A stretch of 64,000 bases of DNA from Jackrogersella multiformis (taxonomy: Eukaryota > Ascomycota > Sordariomycetes > Xylariales > Hypoxylaceae), in contig CADCXD010000001.1 in the NCBI GenBank assembly GCA_902806575.1, forward strand, positions 3,534,001-3,598,000, written 5' to 3'. Shown here piece after piece: positions 12,301 to 21,981 of this stretch. The translations under genes and the position numbers were made by a program. Position 1 is the stretch's first letter; each line of letters begins with the position of its first letter. A model generated the notes under the pieces. That model ran no database searches. It saw only the letters and a program-made list of their open reading frames with translations, and was not told the origin of the DNA.

Positions 12301-15300
12301 TTCCCAACTGTATCTATCGATGCCGAGATCGCTCCCTTGAACCGGGATGTATTAAGGATCAAGCTCTATATCACCCCAGACTTCAGGTGGAATGACCAGA
12401 TACATGGCACATCTGAATCTTTCTACATCTGGGTAGAAAATTCCGAAACATCTGAAATTTACCATCACGAGTTCTTCATACTTAACAGAAGAAAGCTCTA
12501 CGATGACCACGAACTCAACTTCACGATCCCTCTCTCAGATCCCCTACCCAACCAGATTTACGTCAGGGCTGTGTCGGACAAGTGGCTTGGAGCAGAGACA
12601 GTAAATCCTGTTTCGTTCCAACATCTTATTCGTCCGGATACCGAGAGCGTGTATACAGATCTACTCAACCTGCAACCGCTGCCTCTCAGCGCCCTTAAAA
12701 ACCTAGGGCTAGAAGAAATCTATGCGAGGAGGTTTCAATTCTTCAACCCTCTGCAAACGCAGATATTCCACACACTTTACCACACTCCAGCCAATGTTCT
12801 GCTAGGATCACCCACCGGTAGCGGCAAGACAGTCGCCGCAGAGTTGGCTATGTGGTGGGCATTTCGAGAGCGTCCGGGTTCCAAGGTGGTTTACATTGCT
12901 CCAATGAAAGCCCTAGTTCGCGAGAGGGTGAAGGATTGGGGCGCTCGACTCGCTGGGCCTTTAGGTCTTAAGCTGGTCGAGTTAACAGGTGATAATACAC
13001 CAGACACGAGGACCATCAAGGACGCTGATGTCATTATCACGACCCCCGAGAAGTGGGACGGTATCTCCCGTAGCTGGCAAACCAGAGGGTACGTTCGTCA
13101 AGTTTCACTTGTGATCATTGATGAGATTCATCTACTTGCCGGAGATCGAGGACCGATTCTAGAGATCATCGTATCTCGTATGAACTTCATCGCCCAATCT
13201 ACAAAGAATTCTGTCAGGCTTCTTGGAATGTCCACTGCCTGCGCCAACGCGACAGACCTTGCCAACTGGTTAGGCGTTAAGGAAGGACTGTTCAATTTCC
13301 GGCACTCTGTAAGACCGGTACCTCTGGAGCTATACATCGACGGGTTCCCGGAAGTAAGAGGATTTTGCCCCTTGATGCAATCTATGAATCGGCCAACTTT
13401 TCTAGCAATCAAGAACCATAGCCCCGACAAACCTGTGATCGTTTTTGTGCCATCACGACGGCAGACCAGGCTAACCGCGAAGGACCTAATCAACTTCTGT
13501 GGCATGGAAGATAATCCTAGGCGGTTCGTCAATATGTCAGAAGATGATCTTCAGCTCAACCTTATTAGGGTGAAGGACGATGCACTTAAAGAAGCAATGA
13601 ACTTCGGCATTGGACTTCATCACGCCGGTCTTGTCGAATCAGATCGGCAACTAGCCGAAGAGCTCTTCCTAAACAACAAGATCCAGATTCTTATCGCAAC
13701 AAGCACATTGGCCTGGGGTGTTAACCTTCCGGCTCACTTGGTAGTCGTTAAAGGCACACAGTATTACGACGCGAAGATCGAGGGCTACAAGGACATGGAC
13801 CTGACAGATGTCTTACAAATGCTGGGTCGAGCTGGCCGTCCACAATTTGACAATTCCGGTGTCGCGCGCATCTTGACCCAGAACTCAAAGAAGGACTTCT
13901 ATAAGCACTTCTTGCACACTGGCTTTCCGGTTGAATCGTCTCTACACACGGTCCTCGATAACCATTTGTGTGCAGAGGTATCTGCAGAAACGATTACGAC
14001 CAAACAAGATGCACTTGATTACTTGACCTGGACTTTCTTCTTCCGACGGCTCCACAAGAACCCTTCGTACTATGGACTTGAAGTCTCCGCCGAGGAGCAC
14101 AACACTATCGCTGCCCAGCAGGTCGCGAACGATTTCATGATCGATATGGTAAACAAGTCCCTAGATGAGCTCGCCACTTCAAAATGTGTTGAAATTTACC
14201 CCAACGGTGATGTGGACCCGACTCCCCTCGGCAAAATCATGAGTTACTACTATCTGTCGCATAAGACGATTCGGCATCTCGTCAAGTATGCAAAGCCAAA
14301 AGCAAGTTTCGTAGATGTATTGTCTTGGATGTCTCGCGCGACCGAATACGATGAACTTCCTGTCCGACACAACGAGGATCTCATCAACGCGGAACTGTCG
14401 AAAAACCTCCCATTCGAAGGTAACACCTTCGGCCTGCCGATGTGGGATCCTCACGTCAAAGCCTTCCTGCTACTCCAAGCACATATGGCACGGATCGATC
14501 TTCCTATCACGGATTACGTCGGTGACCAGACAAGTGTCCTTGACCAGGCTATTCGTATCATCCAGGCGTCGATTGACGTCCTGACGGAACTGGGCTACCT
14601 GTCAAGCTGTCTCGAGATGATCAAGCTGCTCCAGTGCGTCAAGTCGGCCCGGTGGCCGCAAGACCCGCCCCTATCCATCCTCCCGGGTACCAACCCCGAC
14701 GGCCTGAAAGACAACAAGACGGCTCTTCAGAAGCTGAGCTCCCTCCCCCGTCCCCAGATCGAGGATCTCGCTCGTAAGCTTAACATTCCGAACTCCCAAC
14801 AGAGCCGCTTCGTGCGGGCCGCCGCCGTGCTTCCCAATGTCAGCATCAAAGTCGAGGACGTGACGGCACAGTCCCTCTCCATCTCCCTCAGGCGTCTCAA
14901 CCCCGTCGCCGAGCGCGACGCTCGCGTCTACGCGCCCCGCTACCCCAAGCCCCAGACGGAGGGCTGGTTCGCCATCGTGTGCGATACCGCGGGCGACGAG
15001 GTCATCGGCGTCAAGCGCGTATCCTGGAGCCAGAAGGGTCCCAGGTCCGGCTCCTCCGGCATCCAGGTCGGCGCCAAACCGACGGCCAAGACGACGCTTA
15101 GACTGCCTGAGCCGAATAGGAGTAACGATGGTAATGGAGGGGCAAGGAAGGTCGACGTCCTGCTCCTGAGCGACGCGTATATAGGCTTGGAGTACAGGGT
15201 CCTAGGCGTGGAGATCCCGGCGCTGCCGAGCGTGGATGACGATGTGGATAAGTCTAAGGGGAAGGGGAAGCAGAGAGAGCAAGGGCAGGGGAGTTCGGCG

Positions 15301-15303
15301 TGA
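9319..15303 (+). CDS. SLH1: Ski2-like tandem-cassette RNA helicase Slh1/ASCC3
   Basis: A single uninterrupted exon of 1994 residues, close to yeast Slh1. It has two complete Ski2-type helicase cassettes. The first has APTGAGKT (about 297-304), DEVH (about 420), GLSATLPN and GRAGRPQF (about 661). The second has SPTGSGKT (about 1164), DEIH (about 1267), a GMSTACAN motif III in place of SAT, and LGRAGRPQF (about 1500). Each cassette is followed by a Sec63-like region, and the protein ends in a low-complexity Lys/Gln/Gly tail. This architecture is shared with Brr2. The length, the acidic N-terminus and the lack of Brr2's longer N-terminal extension favour Slh1, the helicase of the RQT/ASC-1 complex that splits collided ribosomes. 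Altered motif III in the C-terminal cassette is normal for the family. The protein should be cytoplasmic. Confidence 0.93.
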   Translation: MSSSMSEAEAKWREQFAAMKTALADLKLPGKQHYVEAELDVDFDLNDDDFTSGNSGDDVWDFIDDSEEDLYSSDFIEEPNGQLDGEGYGPTWFTEQCSAIATKKNGLSSDAFQAQILSVLSSRLSEDQVQSQLTDLIGFDDLDFVIEVLSHRHEITSSFAAQEIHKPTSRILTKAEREEALRRKDLEHKSASLAPSMHKEIQYPHIYKAYNAGNTLSHTGNQYGMPVGTERKEKEKYEEFIIPAGKTGTLLPGHKLINIDDMDGLCRRTFKGYKSLNRMQSLVYPVAYKTSENMLICAPTGAGKTDAAMLTVLQTISQYVTPNPIENTEATDFGVDIQDFKIVYVAPMKALAAEITGKLGKRLAWLGIRCREYTGDMHLTKSEIVQTQIIVTTPEKWDVVTRKGTGDTELVQKVRLLIIDEVHMLHDERGAVLESLVARTERQVESTQSLIRIVGLSATLPNYVDVADFLKVNRYAGLFYFDSSFRPVPLEQHFIGVRGKAGSKISRENLDTVAFEKVQDMLEADHQIMVFVHSRRDTLQTAKMLYQKATDQNSADLFDPAGHPYYDQAIRDMKSSKARELRDLLPKGLGIHHAGLTRSDRNLMEKLFAEGVIKVLCCTATLAWGVNLPAAAVIIKGTQVYSAQEGKFVDLGILDVLQIFGRAGRPQFEDVGIGMICTTIDKLPHYRMTVTSQQPIESKFSSKLVDNLNAEIALGTVTSIPEAVQWIGYSYLFVRMQRSPMTYGIEWAEIRDDPNLVQRRRQLAIQAARTLQQSQMIIFNESTDELKNTEELRSKDIGRIASQYYILHTSIQIFNKLMKPEATEADILKMISESGEFDNIQSRDNEADELTRLRDEATFCDVGSGIDTPQAKTNILLQTYISRVQPSDFTLTNDLNYVAQQSGRICRALFMIALNRRWGYQCLVLLTLAKSIEKRIWPFQHPLHQFDLPKSVLNQIDAKDTLTIESLRDMEAAEIGSLVNNQNAGKKIHRIIENFPTVSIDAEIAPLNRDVLRIKLYITPDFRWNDQIHGTSESFYIWVENSETSEIYHHEFFILNRRKLYDDHELNFTIPLSDPLPNQIYVRAVSDKWLGAETVNPVSFQHLIRPDTESVYTDLLNLQPLPLSALKNLGLEEIYARRFQFFNPLQTQIFHTLYHTPANVLLGSPTGSGKTVAAELAMWWAFRERPGSKVVYIAPMKALVRERVKDWGARLAGPLGLKLVELTGDNTPDTRTIKDADVIITTPEKWDGISRSWQTRGYVRQVSLVIIDEIHLLAGDRGPILEIIVSRMNFIAQSTKNSVRLLGMSTACANATDLANWLGVKEGLFNFRHSVRPVPLELYIDGFPEVRGFCPLMQSMNRPTFLAIKNHSPDKPVIVFVPSRRQTRLTAKDLINFCGMEDNPRRFVNMSEDDLQLNLIRVKDDALKEAMNFGIGLHHAGLVESDRQLAEELFLNNKIQILIATSTLAWGVNLPAHLVVVKGTQYYDAKIEGYKDMDLTDVLQMLGRAGRPQFDNSGVARILTQNSKKDFYKHFLHTGFPVESSLHTVLDNHLCAEVSAETITTKQDALDYLTWTFFFRRLHKNPSYYGLEVSAEEHNTIAAQQVANDFMIDMVNKSLDELATSKCVEIYPNGDVDPTPLGKIMSYYYLSHKTIRHLVKYAKPKASFVDVLSWMSRATEYDELPVRHNEDLINAELSKNLPFEGNTFGLPMWDPHVKAFLLLQAHMARIDLPITDYVGDQTSVLDQAIRIIQASIDVLTELGYLSSCLEMIKLLQCVKSARWPQDPPLSILPGTNPDGLKDNKTALQKLSSLPRPQIEDLARKLNIPNSQQSRFVRAAAVLPNVSIKVEDVTAQSLSISLRRLNPVAERDARVYAPRYPKPQTEGWFAIVCDTAGDEVIGVKRVSWSQKGPRSGSSGIQVGAKPTAKTTLRLPEPNRSNDGNGGARKVDVLLLSDAYIGLEYRVLGVEIPALPSVDDDVDKSKGKGKQREQGQGSSA

Positions 15304-16115
15304 GTGGGAGTCGGGTATTAGGGATTCAAGGAGAATAGAAGAGGAACAGAGGATGGGATTTGAGATAGAAATCAGAATACTGGAAAAAAAACGACATGGA
15401 CAGACCTAGCATGGATATCGTATATGATCTAATTGTGAAGATGGATGCTGTTCATAGCAAGCTAAGTGTATACACTCGCCGTAAATGCAGTACAAGTCAC
15501 TTCATCAAGGCATGGATTAAGTAGATGTCACGATTCCACACAACAAACATGGTAGTCAGTGTAAAGCAGATCCAAAAAAAGAAGTCCATCATAACTCATT
15601 CGTATATCTCGTGAGAGAAACCAAGACTATACTTCATTACCTATACCATGCAACCATGCCCAGCCAACACTACCTGGCAATTAACCAACGACACGTTAGA
15701 TACTCGTTACTCCAAGGCCGTACCGATACCGATACCGATACCAAAACCAGAACCATACCGTACCATGCTATGATTAGATAATTAAATAAAAACCTGATGC
15801 GTGCCGATCCCAAAATATGCAATTTCCAAACGCCGTAACTACCTAGCTTATTCCGTAGACCAGACAGCGACTCCCTCTTCCCTGCCCGGCCACGATGCCA
15901 TGATGTCATGTCTGCCTTCATCCTGTCTTTTCCCTTGCCCCTACCGTTGCGCTCTCGATTAATGAATTAACGCCCCCTAGCCTGTAGGAAGGCCGTGCTC
16001 GATAGGTACTCGTGCGTGGAAGTTAGATAGGGGTGTGGTGTTTTGCAGTCCCCGTGCTCAGAGCGGCAAAAGCAGATATTAGACGCCACCAAAGCTCGAC
16101 CGTTCCATCGCCAAA
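15304..16115. other. Convergent intergenic region, no gene seen
   Basis: This joins the 3' ends of SLH1 and the Rab gene. A short ACCGAT/GATACC tandem tract occurs near 15719-15745. No reading frame here has recognisable domains. Confidence 0.6.
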
Positions 16116-17195
16116 TCACCCGCAACACCTCCTCCACCGCCTGCCCTGGTCCTCGGCGCCCTGGGGCTGGCTCTCGGCGGGGTTCTCGACGGCGATGGCG
16201 GGGGAGAAGTTGGGGGAGAAGAGCCAGCTGCGCCTGTCCCTGCCGACGCGGAAGCTGCCGCGGGGGTTCGTGCCGTCGAAGTACCCGCCCCCGCCCCCGT
16301 CCCCGCTGTCGTAGCCGGGGGTGCCGGGGGTGGCGGTAGCGGCCAGGATGGCCTGCTGCATCTTGCGGTTCTGCTCGACGAGCTTGCGGGTGACGACGCG
16401 GAAGACCTCCTCGACGCCCTCGCCGCTCTCGGCGCTGATCTCGTGGCACGCGTCCCAGCCCACCTCCTGGCCCCAGAAGCCGCTGCTGCGCTTGCTGCTG
16501 GGGCTGCGGGGCTCCTGGGCGCTGGACGCGGCCGGCGTGGCGGCGACGCTGGACTGGCTAGCGCCCGGGCCGGCGGGGGGCAGGCCCGCGAGCCCGCCCG
16601 GGGCCGCCGTGGGGGGCGGCGTCGAGCCCAGGCCCGGGGCCAGGTTCTCGGCGACGTAGGCGATGCAGCGCTCGAAGGGGACCTCGCGGCGGGTGGGGTC
16701 GCGGGCGACGATGTCGGCCTTGGTGCCGACGACGTGCAGCACGATGTCGGGGGGCAGGTTGCGGCGCAGCTCCGTCAGCCACAGGCCCATCTCGGCGAAG
16801 GACTGCGCGTCGGTGATGCTGTAGCAGAGGATGCAGGCGTTGGCGCCGCGGTAGTACAGGCGCGATATCGAGCGGAATCGTTCCTGGCCGGCTTTCGAGG
16901 GTAGTGTGGAGTTAGCGTTCGGGCTCGTGTTGCGAACTGGCTGGTGTGGATGTAGAGAGCAAAGGAAGGGAGGTGGAGGATAGTGGAGGGAGGAGATATT
17001 ACCTGTGTCCCATATCTGCAGGCGAACTACGGTGTCGGTATCGCCATCGGTGACCCTCTTGGTCATGAAGCTGGCGCCGACGGTGGAGGTGGTCTGGGCG
17101 GGATTGAAGGCGCCTTTGCAGTACCGCGTGACGAGCGAGGTCTTGCCGACACCTTGGGAGCCGAGGACGACTATCTTAGCCTCAAGAGAGGACAT
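16116..17195 (-). CDS. Rab-family small GTPase, Rab24-like, with long insertion
   Basis: Two exons, 17003-17195 and 16116-16891, encode 322 residues. The 111-nt intron starts GTAATA and splits the G of DTAGQ; splicing restores the WDTAGQERF switch II. G1 is GSQGVGKT (12-19), G3 DTAGQ (63-67), G4 TKAD (121-124) and G5 EISAESG (about 215-221). The usual G4 is NKxD; threonine at the first position is a feature of Rab24-like proteins. Between G4 and G5 lies an insertion of about 60 residues rich in Ala, Pro, Gly and Ser, absent from typical ~210-residue Rabs. A second low-complexity tail follows before a C-terminal RRCCG. The cysteine pair is a plausible double geranylgeranylation site, although a final glycine is unusual. 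The exact Rab subfamily is uncertain. The insertion region is very GC-rich. Confidence 0.85.
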   Translation of the reverse strand: MSSLEAKIVVLGSQGVGKTSLVTRYCKGAFNPAQTTSTVGASFMTKRVTDGDTDTVVRLQIWDTGNISSLHYPPPPFLCSLHPHQPVRNTSPNANSTLPSKAGQERFRSISRLYYRGANACILCYSITDAQSFAEMGLWLTELRRNLPPDIVLHVVGTKADIVARDPTRREVPFERCIAYVAENLAPGLGSTPPPTAAPGGLAGLPPAGPGASQSSVAATPAASSAQEPRSPSSKRSSGFWGQEVGWDACHEISAESGEGVEEVFRVVTRKLVEQNRKMQQAILAATATPGTPGYDSGDGGGGGYFDGTNPRGSFRVGRDRRSWLFSPNFSPAIAVENPAESQPQGAEDQGRRWRRCCG

Positions 17196-18234
17196 GGTGG
17201 AGGAAGATGTAGATTAAGGTACAGTACAGTAAATGTATGTACGGGTTAGATAGAGGGCCAGCAGAAAATAGAGTGGGAATGTTGAAATGCACGGCCGAGA
17301 TGTCGATAACGTTGATAGCGTCGATAACGTTCGATAAAGGACTACTTAGGTACTTAACCTTAGGCAAGAGAGTGCCCAGGTGACTTCGGTCGTCGAAGGA
17401 GGGATGATCCCAGGAGGTTGCTAGGACGAGTGACTTCGCCGCTTAAGGTTTCTGTTGCGGGTCTGGAACGTCATGCTCCTTCTCGAAAATGGCTGTAGTA
17501 TACTAGTAGGCGGGTGGATTATGCCGAAGCAGCTGTTAAGCTTTGGTAGGGACGATACGGTAGTATTGAAGTAACTGTCTTGTATTATGCCACATTACGG
17601 TACCTAGGTACCTATTTCGAAGTTGTTTGTCACAACAAAAAGTAGAAGTAGAAGTAGAAGTAGAATAATAGGAATGACTCAATAATAATAAATAACAACG
17701 AGAAAACTAATAATAACAACGTATGCAGCAAGGGTCTTCTGAGGCTCCCTTTTGCATCTTAAGTTGCCTTAGCTTTTCTAAATAGTGCACGCCGACTCGT
17801 CCTTCATTGGAGGTCACATTGACTGTCGCATACCCTGTTCAGCGAATGACGGTGTGATCAATAAGCTGGGGTAAGCTGGGATGTATTCCTTTGCACGAGT
17901 GAACCCCGCCGAACAAGTAATGAAGGATAAAAGCTCAATCATATCAGAGCTAATAATAGGATGACATGACATGAGATACAATAAATTATAATTAATAGAA
18001 TGTATCTCTTTTCTTTAGGAATTTATAGGTCCCTTTAACGTTATAGAATAGTGAAGATAGTGAAGCTTACTTTTTCTACGTAACGTGCTGATACGATAAG
18101 AAGATAAGGTCACTTGAATTCACGTGATACTACCTAGATAACCTTTAGTCATCAGTAGACGCTATGCATTTACACAGTTACTTATATTAAACGAGGAATC
18201 CTGTTATAAGCAAACCCCCTTTGACATAGGTAAC
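17196..18234. other. Intergenic region, no gene seen
   Basis: Contains a GAAGTA/AGTAGA microsatellite near 17641-17665, AATAAT-rich sequence after it and one GTACCTAGGTAC palindrome near 17600. It lies upstream of the Rab gene and downstream of the CorA-like gene. No coding evidence. Confidence 0.6.
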
Positions 18235-19890
18235 TTATAACTCATAACTTGACTCACTCTCACTGTCCACCAACCTTCCGTGCCATCGTCTCCTCAGTGT
18301 GTCAAGCGCATTCTTCATCTCCCTACGCTGAGTGATGGCAAGCCACAAGATGATTACCAGCAAGGTAAAGGGGATGCAAAACGCCCAGTACATCCAGAAG
18401 TTCTTCCCCACGATATCACCTTCTCCCGTCCAATTCAAGGATGGGACGGCGAACAGTGCAGCGAAAAACGTACCGGGCAGGAACACCATTGTCATCACCG
18501 CGATGACTTTCATAGACGAGCTATCCGTCTTGGCTGCCCGGGCCAGCTCAATGCTGGCCCTCGTATCCTGCTGCATCAATATACGCGAGATCTAGAAAAC
18601 GTTTTAGTTAGGCAGAAACTTTTCGAGATATTAAATAATGGTAACATGTTACCCTAGCCATGTAATCATCGCTCATTCGCATTTCATATTCGATGGCGCG
18701 TACAACTGGAGCAATGGATGGCTCTAGTACGCCAAATGCGTCTCTTATATCCGTATAACTATCCACGATTTCCTGTGGTTCTCCTTGCTCCGGGCTCGTA
18801 TCAAGGTGTTGTCTTAGATAGTTGGCAACGTCGGTGATAAAATGGACAAAGTGTAGACTTTGACGGAGAAGTGGACGATGTTCTTCCCATCTGTTCATGT
18901 TCTCCTCGTCGAAGGTCTCATAGCCATACGTCCTCGCTTGCGGCATCCAGTAAAAGGTTTCTCTCATCACCACGCTCATAAGGAGCAATGGTAGAAAACA
19001 ACGGTTCTGGAATAGTCTTTTGTTTCGCATCAAATAGGTGGCCATGTACCCGGTTCGCATGGTCGCTATACGGCCGGAATTCATCTTAAACTGGAGACAT
19101 GTCGTAGATCTAGTTGCTAGATTGTATGATGCTTTTGCAGCTTCAGTTAGCGGAAAACAATTAAGTCGTGGCCATGATATTTCGAGGATAGCGCATTCAA
19201 AACGAAACCTTGCCTAAATCTCGTCACTATATCAGGCTTTGTATCTACATGGGTTGTGCTCACCGAACATAATAAGATTGATGGCATTGGCAGATGTATT
19301 GATCACCCTTCCATTATCTATCTCTGTCGTTTTAAAATATGCTATCAATCGGCACATCTGTCCCGCTAGATACGTCTCGAAGCCCATCTCTGTAATTACA
19401 TCCAGGGCCCAAGCGAGTCCTGTAAATGGCTGTGGTTCTGGTCTGATCCAAGAAATGACTGGAATTCGGACCAACTTGAAAGTCGGCTTGTCAGATTCGG
19501 CTCTAGGGAAATCTTGCACCCTATCCGTAGACATCGTGTGATCCGAATGGACAACGTCGCTACCCGAGACTGAGATCTCGTGCACCTCGTATTCCGAGCT
19601 GCAAGGTTGTATATGATGAAAGAAGTCTGAGCGACCTTCTTCTCGGAGGGTTTCCATCTCGACCAATGCCGGTGAAAGAGCCTGTTGTGCCTAAGGTTGT
19701 TAGTTTTTATCTTCTCGAAAATGATAAATATTGGATAATAATAAAAATGGCGAAGACCTACTAAAAGACCACACGCCTTGGAAAAGAAGAAAGTAAGGGA
19801 AAGCTTTACAACGAACCCGTAACGAGACCAAGTACTTGAATAAATTAAGCGCCAGCCTTGCTGTTGGGGGCGGTGATCTGCTTCGATGCA
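18235..19890 (-). CDS. CorA-like membrane protein without GMN; N-terminus unresolved
   Basis: I can support exons 18235-18591, 18653-19131 and 19264-19690, plus an upstream piece ending at 19762. Introns: 18592-18652 (GTAACA...CTAG), 19132-19263 (GTGAGC donor; a CTAAC branch site lies just before the chosen acceptor) and 19691-19761 (GTAGGT...CTTAG). Together they give about 420 residues plus an unknown N-terminus. The C-terminus has two hydrophobic spans joined by a short loop, with FLPGTFFAALFAVPSLNW at the end of the first. This is the CorA/ZntB-like fold seen in many filamentous fungi, in which the GMN selectivity motif is missing, so Mg2+ transport should not be assumed. The upstream piece has no in-frame ATG before a stop (about 19900). 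Either another 5' exon exists, translation starts at the ATG near 19657, or the gene is 5'-degraded. Confidence 0.6.
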
Positions 19891-20327
19891 CACATAAGTT
19901 TATAAACCCCAAGTCTGGTTATCTATTGGGCATTCATACAGATAGGAGGCGATAGCCAAGGCAAGAGAAACGCTCTTTTCCCAGCTGAGTACATACTCCC
20001 AGGAGACAACGCCCCTACTTTACCCTGCATATGTCGGGGCTGAATACGGTAGGCAGTGTAAAAAAAGCAATTCAACCCATGAAACCAGATTCGACGATCT
20101 ATCAGGTACACATTCCGGTAAGAGGTATTTGAACAAAAGTACTAATGTACCTATATACCTTAAGTAAGTATATATAAGCCAAGTAAATAAGTATATCCTA
20201 AATCCACACTGGACGAATATCCGATACGTCGATATCTCACACACAGATAAATACCAAAATCATCTCCCCATCAACTCCTCCACCCCCACCATCACCCCCC
20301 AAATCCCCCTTTCTCGCCCCCACCTCC

Positions 20328-21981
20328 TCACAGCTTCGACGACACGGGAGCCTTGAACGCCGGGGTGGCGAGGGGGTCGTAGACCCTATGACCGAGATGA
20401 TCCGTCGGCACGGCGGTGACGTGGGCGCCGAGGTTCCGCACGTCGAGGAGCGAGGGGTTGAGCTGGTCGACGCTGGTGGCGCCGAGGAGGCGCATGCCCA
20501 TCTCCAGCTCGTCGCGCAGGAGCTGCATGGCGCGGTCGACGCCCTCGAGGCCGTACGCCGACATGGCGTACAGGAACGGGCGGCCGATGCCGACGCCCTT
20601 GGCGCCCAGGCACAGCGCCTTGATGATGTCGGTGGCGCGGCGCGCCCCGCCGTCCACGAAGATCTCGATCTTGCCCTCGAGCCCGAGCTCCCTCAGGATC
20701 GGCATGGTCTCGGCCAGGACCTCGACGCCGGACCTCGAGAAGTCCAGCTGCCGGCCGCCGTGGTTGGAGAGCACCACGCCCTGGACGCCGTGCTCGATGG
20801 CCTTGATCACGTCCTCGGCGCGCTGCACGCCCTTGAGGATGATGGGCATCTTGGTGATGGACTGGAACCACGGGATGTCCTTCCAGGACAGCGCCGGGTC
20901 GATGAAGGACGAGATGGCCCGCGCGGCGCCTTGCGAGTTGTCCGTCTGTTGGCCTGACTGCACGTTGGACCCCGTGTCCGTGAATTTGGACCGCATGTCC
21001 TTCTCTCTCCTCCCCAGCTGCGGCGCGTCGACCGTGATAAATAGGCCCTTACACCCTCGCTTCTCGGCGTGCCTGACGATGCGCTCGGTGATCGCTCGGT
21101 CCGAGTTGACATACAGCTGTAGCCACTGCACCTGATCACCCTCCGCCGCATCCATGATCTCGTCGAACGAGCACGATGCTAACGTGGGTATCATCTGCAC
21201 GACGTTGTGCTTCTTAGCAGCCCGGGTTAAAACGACCTCGCCTTCGGGATGTCCTAACTTCCCTAAAGCTGTGGCGGTAACGTAGAAAGGCATGTCGACC
21301 TTAGTTCCGAGCATAGTGGTTGAAAAATCCACTTCCTTTACGTCGACCAAAATTCTGGGCCTGAACCATATCCTGTGGAAAGCTTCATGGTTCTCTCGCA
21401 GCGTCTTATCGACCAGTCAGCATACGGATTGGAAAACGCGGTCAGGAGTAAGAACGTACTATCTCGTCATCCGCGGCGCTGGAATAGTAGCCCCAAGCAC
21501 CCTTCTTCATGGTATTCTTAGCAACGGATTCGAAATCCATCAGATTATAACATTGTGATAATAGCGGCTTGTTTGCGATGCGCTGCTGCCGCCCAGCTTC
21601 TTCGGGATCGAATTCCTCCTTAACCTTAGACACGGTATCCATATCGACAGATCCCAGATGTTTGGACTTGTCCAGATACTTATCTAGGGTATCCGGAGGA
21701 TGTATGGGCTCGAATTCTGTAGTCGCATCTTTTCCCGCATACTTTAGAATAATTTTCATCCCCCCAGGATGTTCTATAAGTCTATCAGTCTACAAGCTCT
21801 GAAGACTGCCAACTAGAAATACTAACCGGGTAGGAATTCTGTGACATCATAGGCTTTCCCCTTATAATTAGGTCAGCGAGAGTTTAGTAAGTGACTCTTT
21901 ATCATATCGACTTACATGAATGACCACCCAACAAGACTCCTTGTCGTTGTGCTTGGAAACCTCAACTCCTGAAAGCGCCAT
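20328..21981 (-). CDS. CYB2: L-lactate dehydrogenase (cytochrome b2), FMN-dependent
   Basis: Four exons, 21916-21981, 21827-21860, 21460-21773 and 20328-21404, give 496 residues. An N-terminal cytochrome b5 domain carries HPGG, with axial haem ligands predicted at His35 and His58 (spacing 23, as in yeast Cyb2). An FMN-dependent alpha-hydroxyacid dehydrogenase barrel follows. Active-site residues fall at the expected spacing: Tyr236, Asp264, Lys329 and the LSNHGGRQLD motif with His353 and Arg356. The enzyme oxidises L-lactate (or a related 2-hydroxyacid) to the 2-oxoacid, passing electrons through FMN to haem. The ATG at 21981 is the first in its frame and lies directly before the b5 domain, so no mitochondrial presequence is visible, unlike yeast Cyb2. 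The protein may be cytosolic, or a leader exon may be missing. Substrate preference cannot be read from sequence. Confidence 0.93.

Noticed and set aside
16033..16904. Several plus-strand and alternate-frame readings over the Rab gene
   Set aside because: They arise from the GC-rich insertion; the minus-strand Rab frame carries the GTPase motifs and a clean intron.
20388..21135. Two long plus-strand frames across cytochrome b2
   Set aside because: They are antisense shadows of the GC-rich exon 4 of CYB2, whose minus-strand frame has all catalytic residues.
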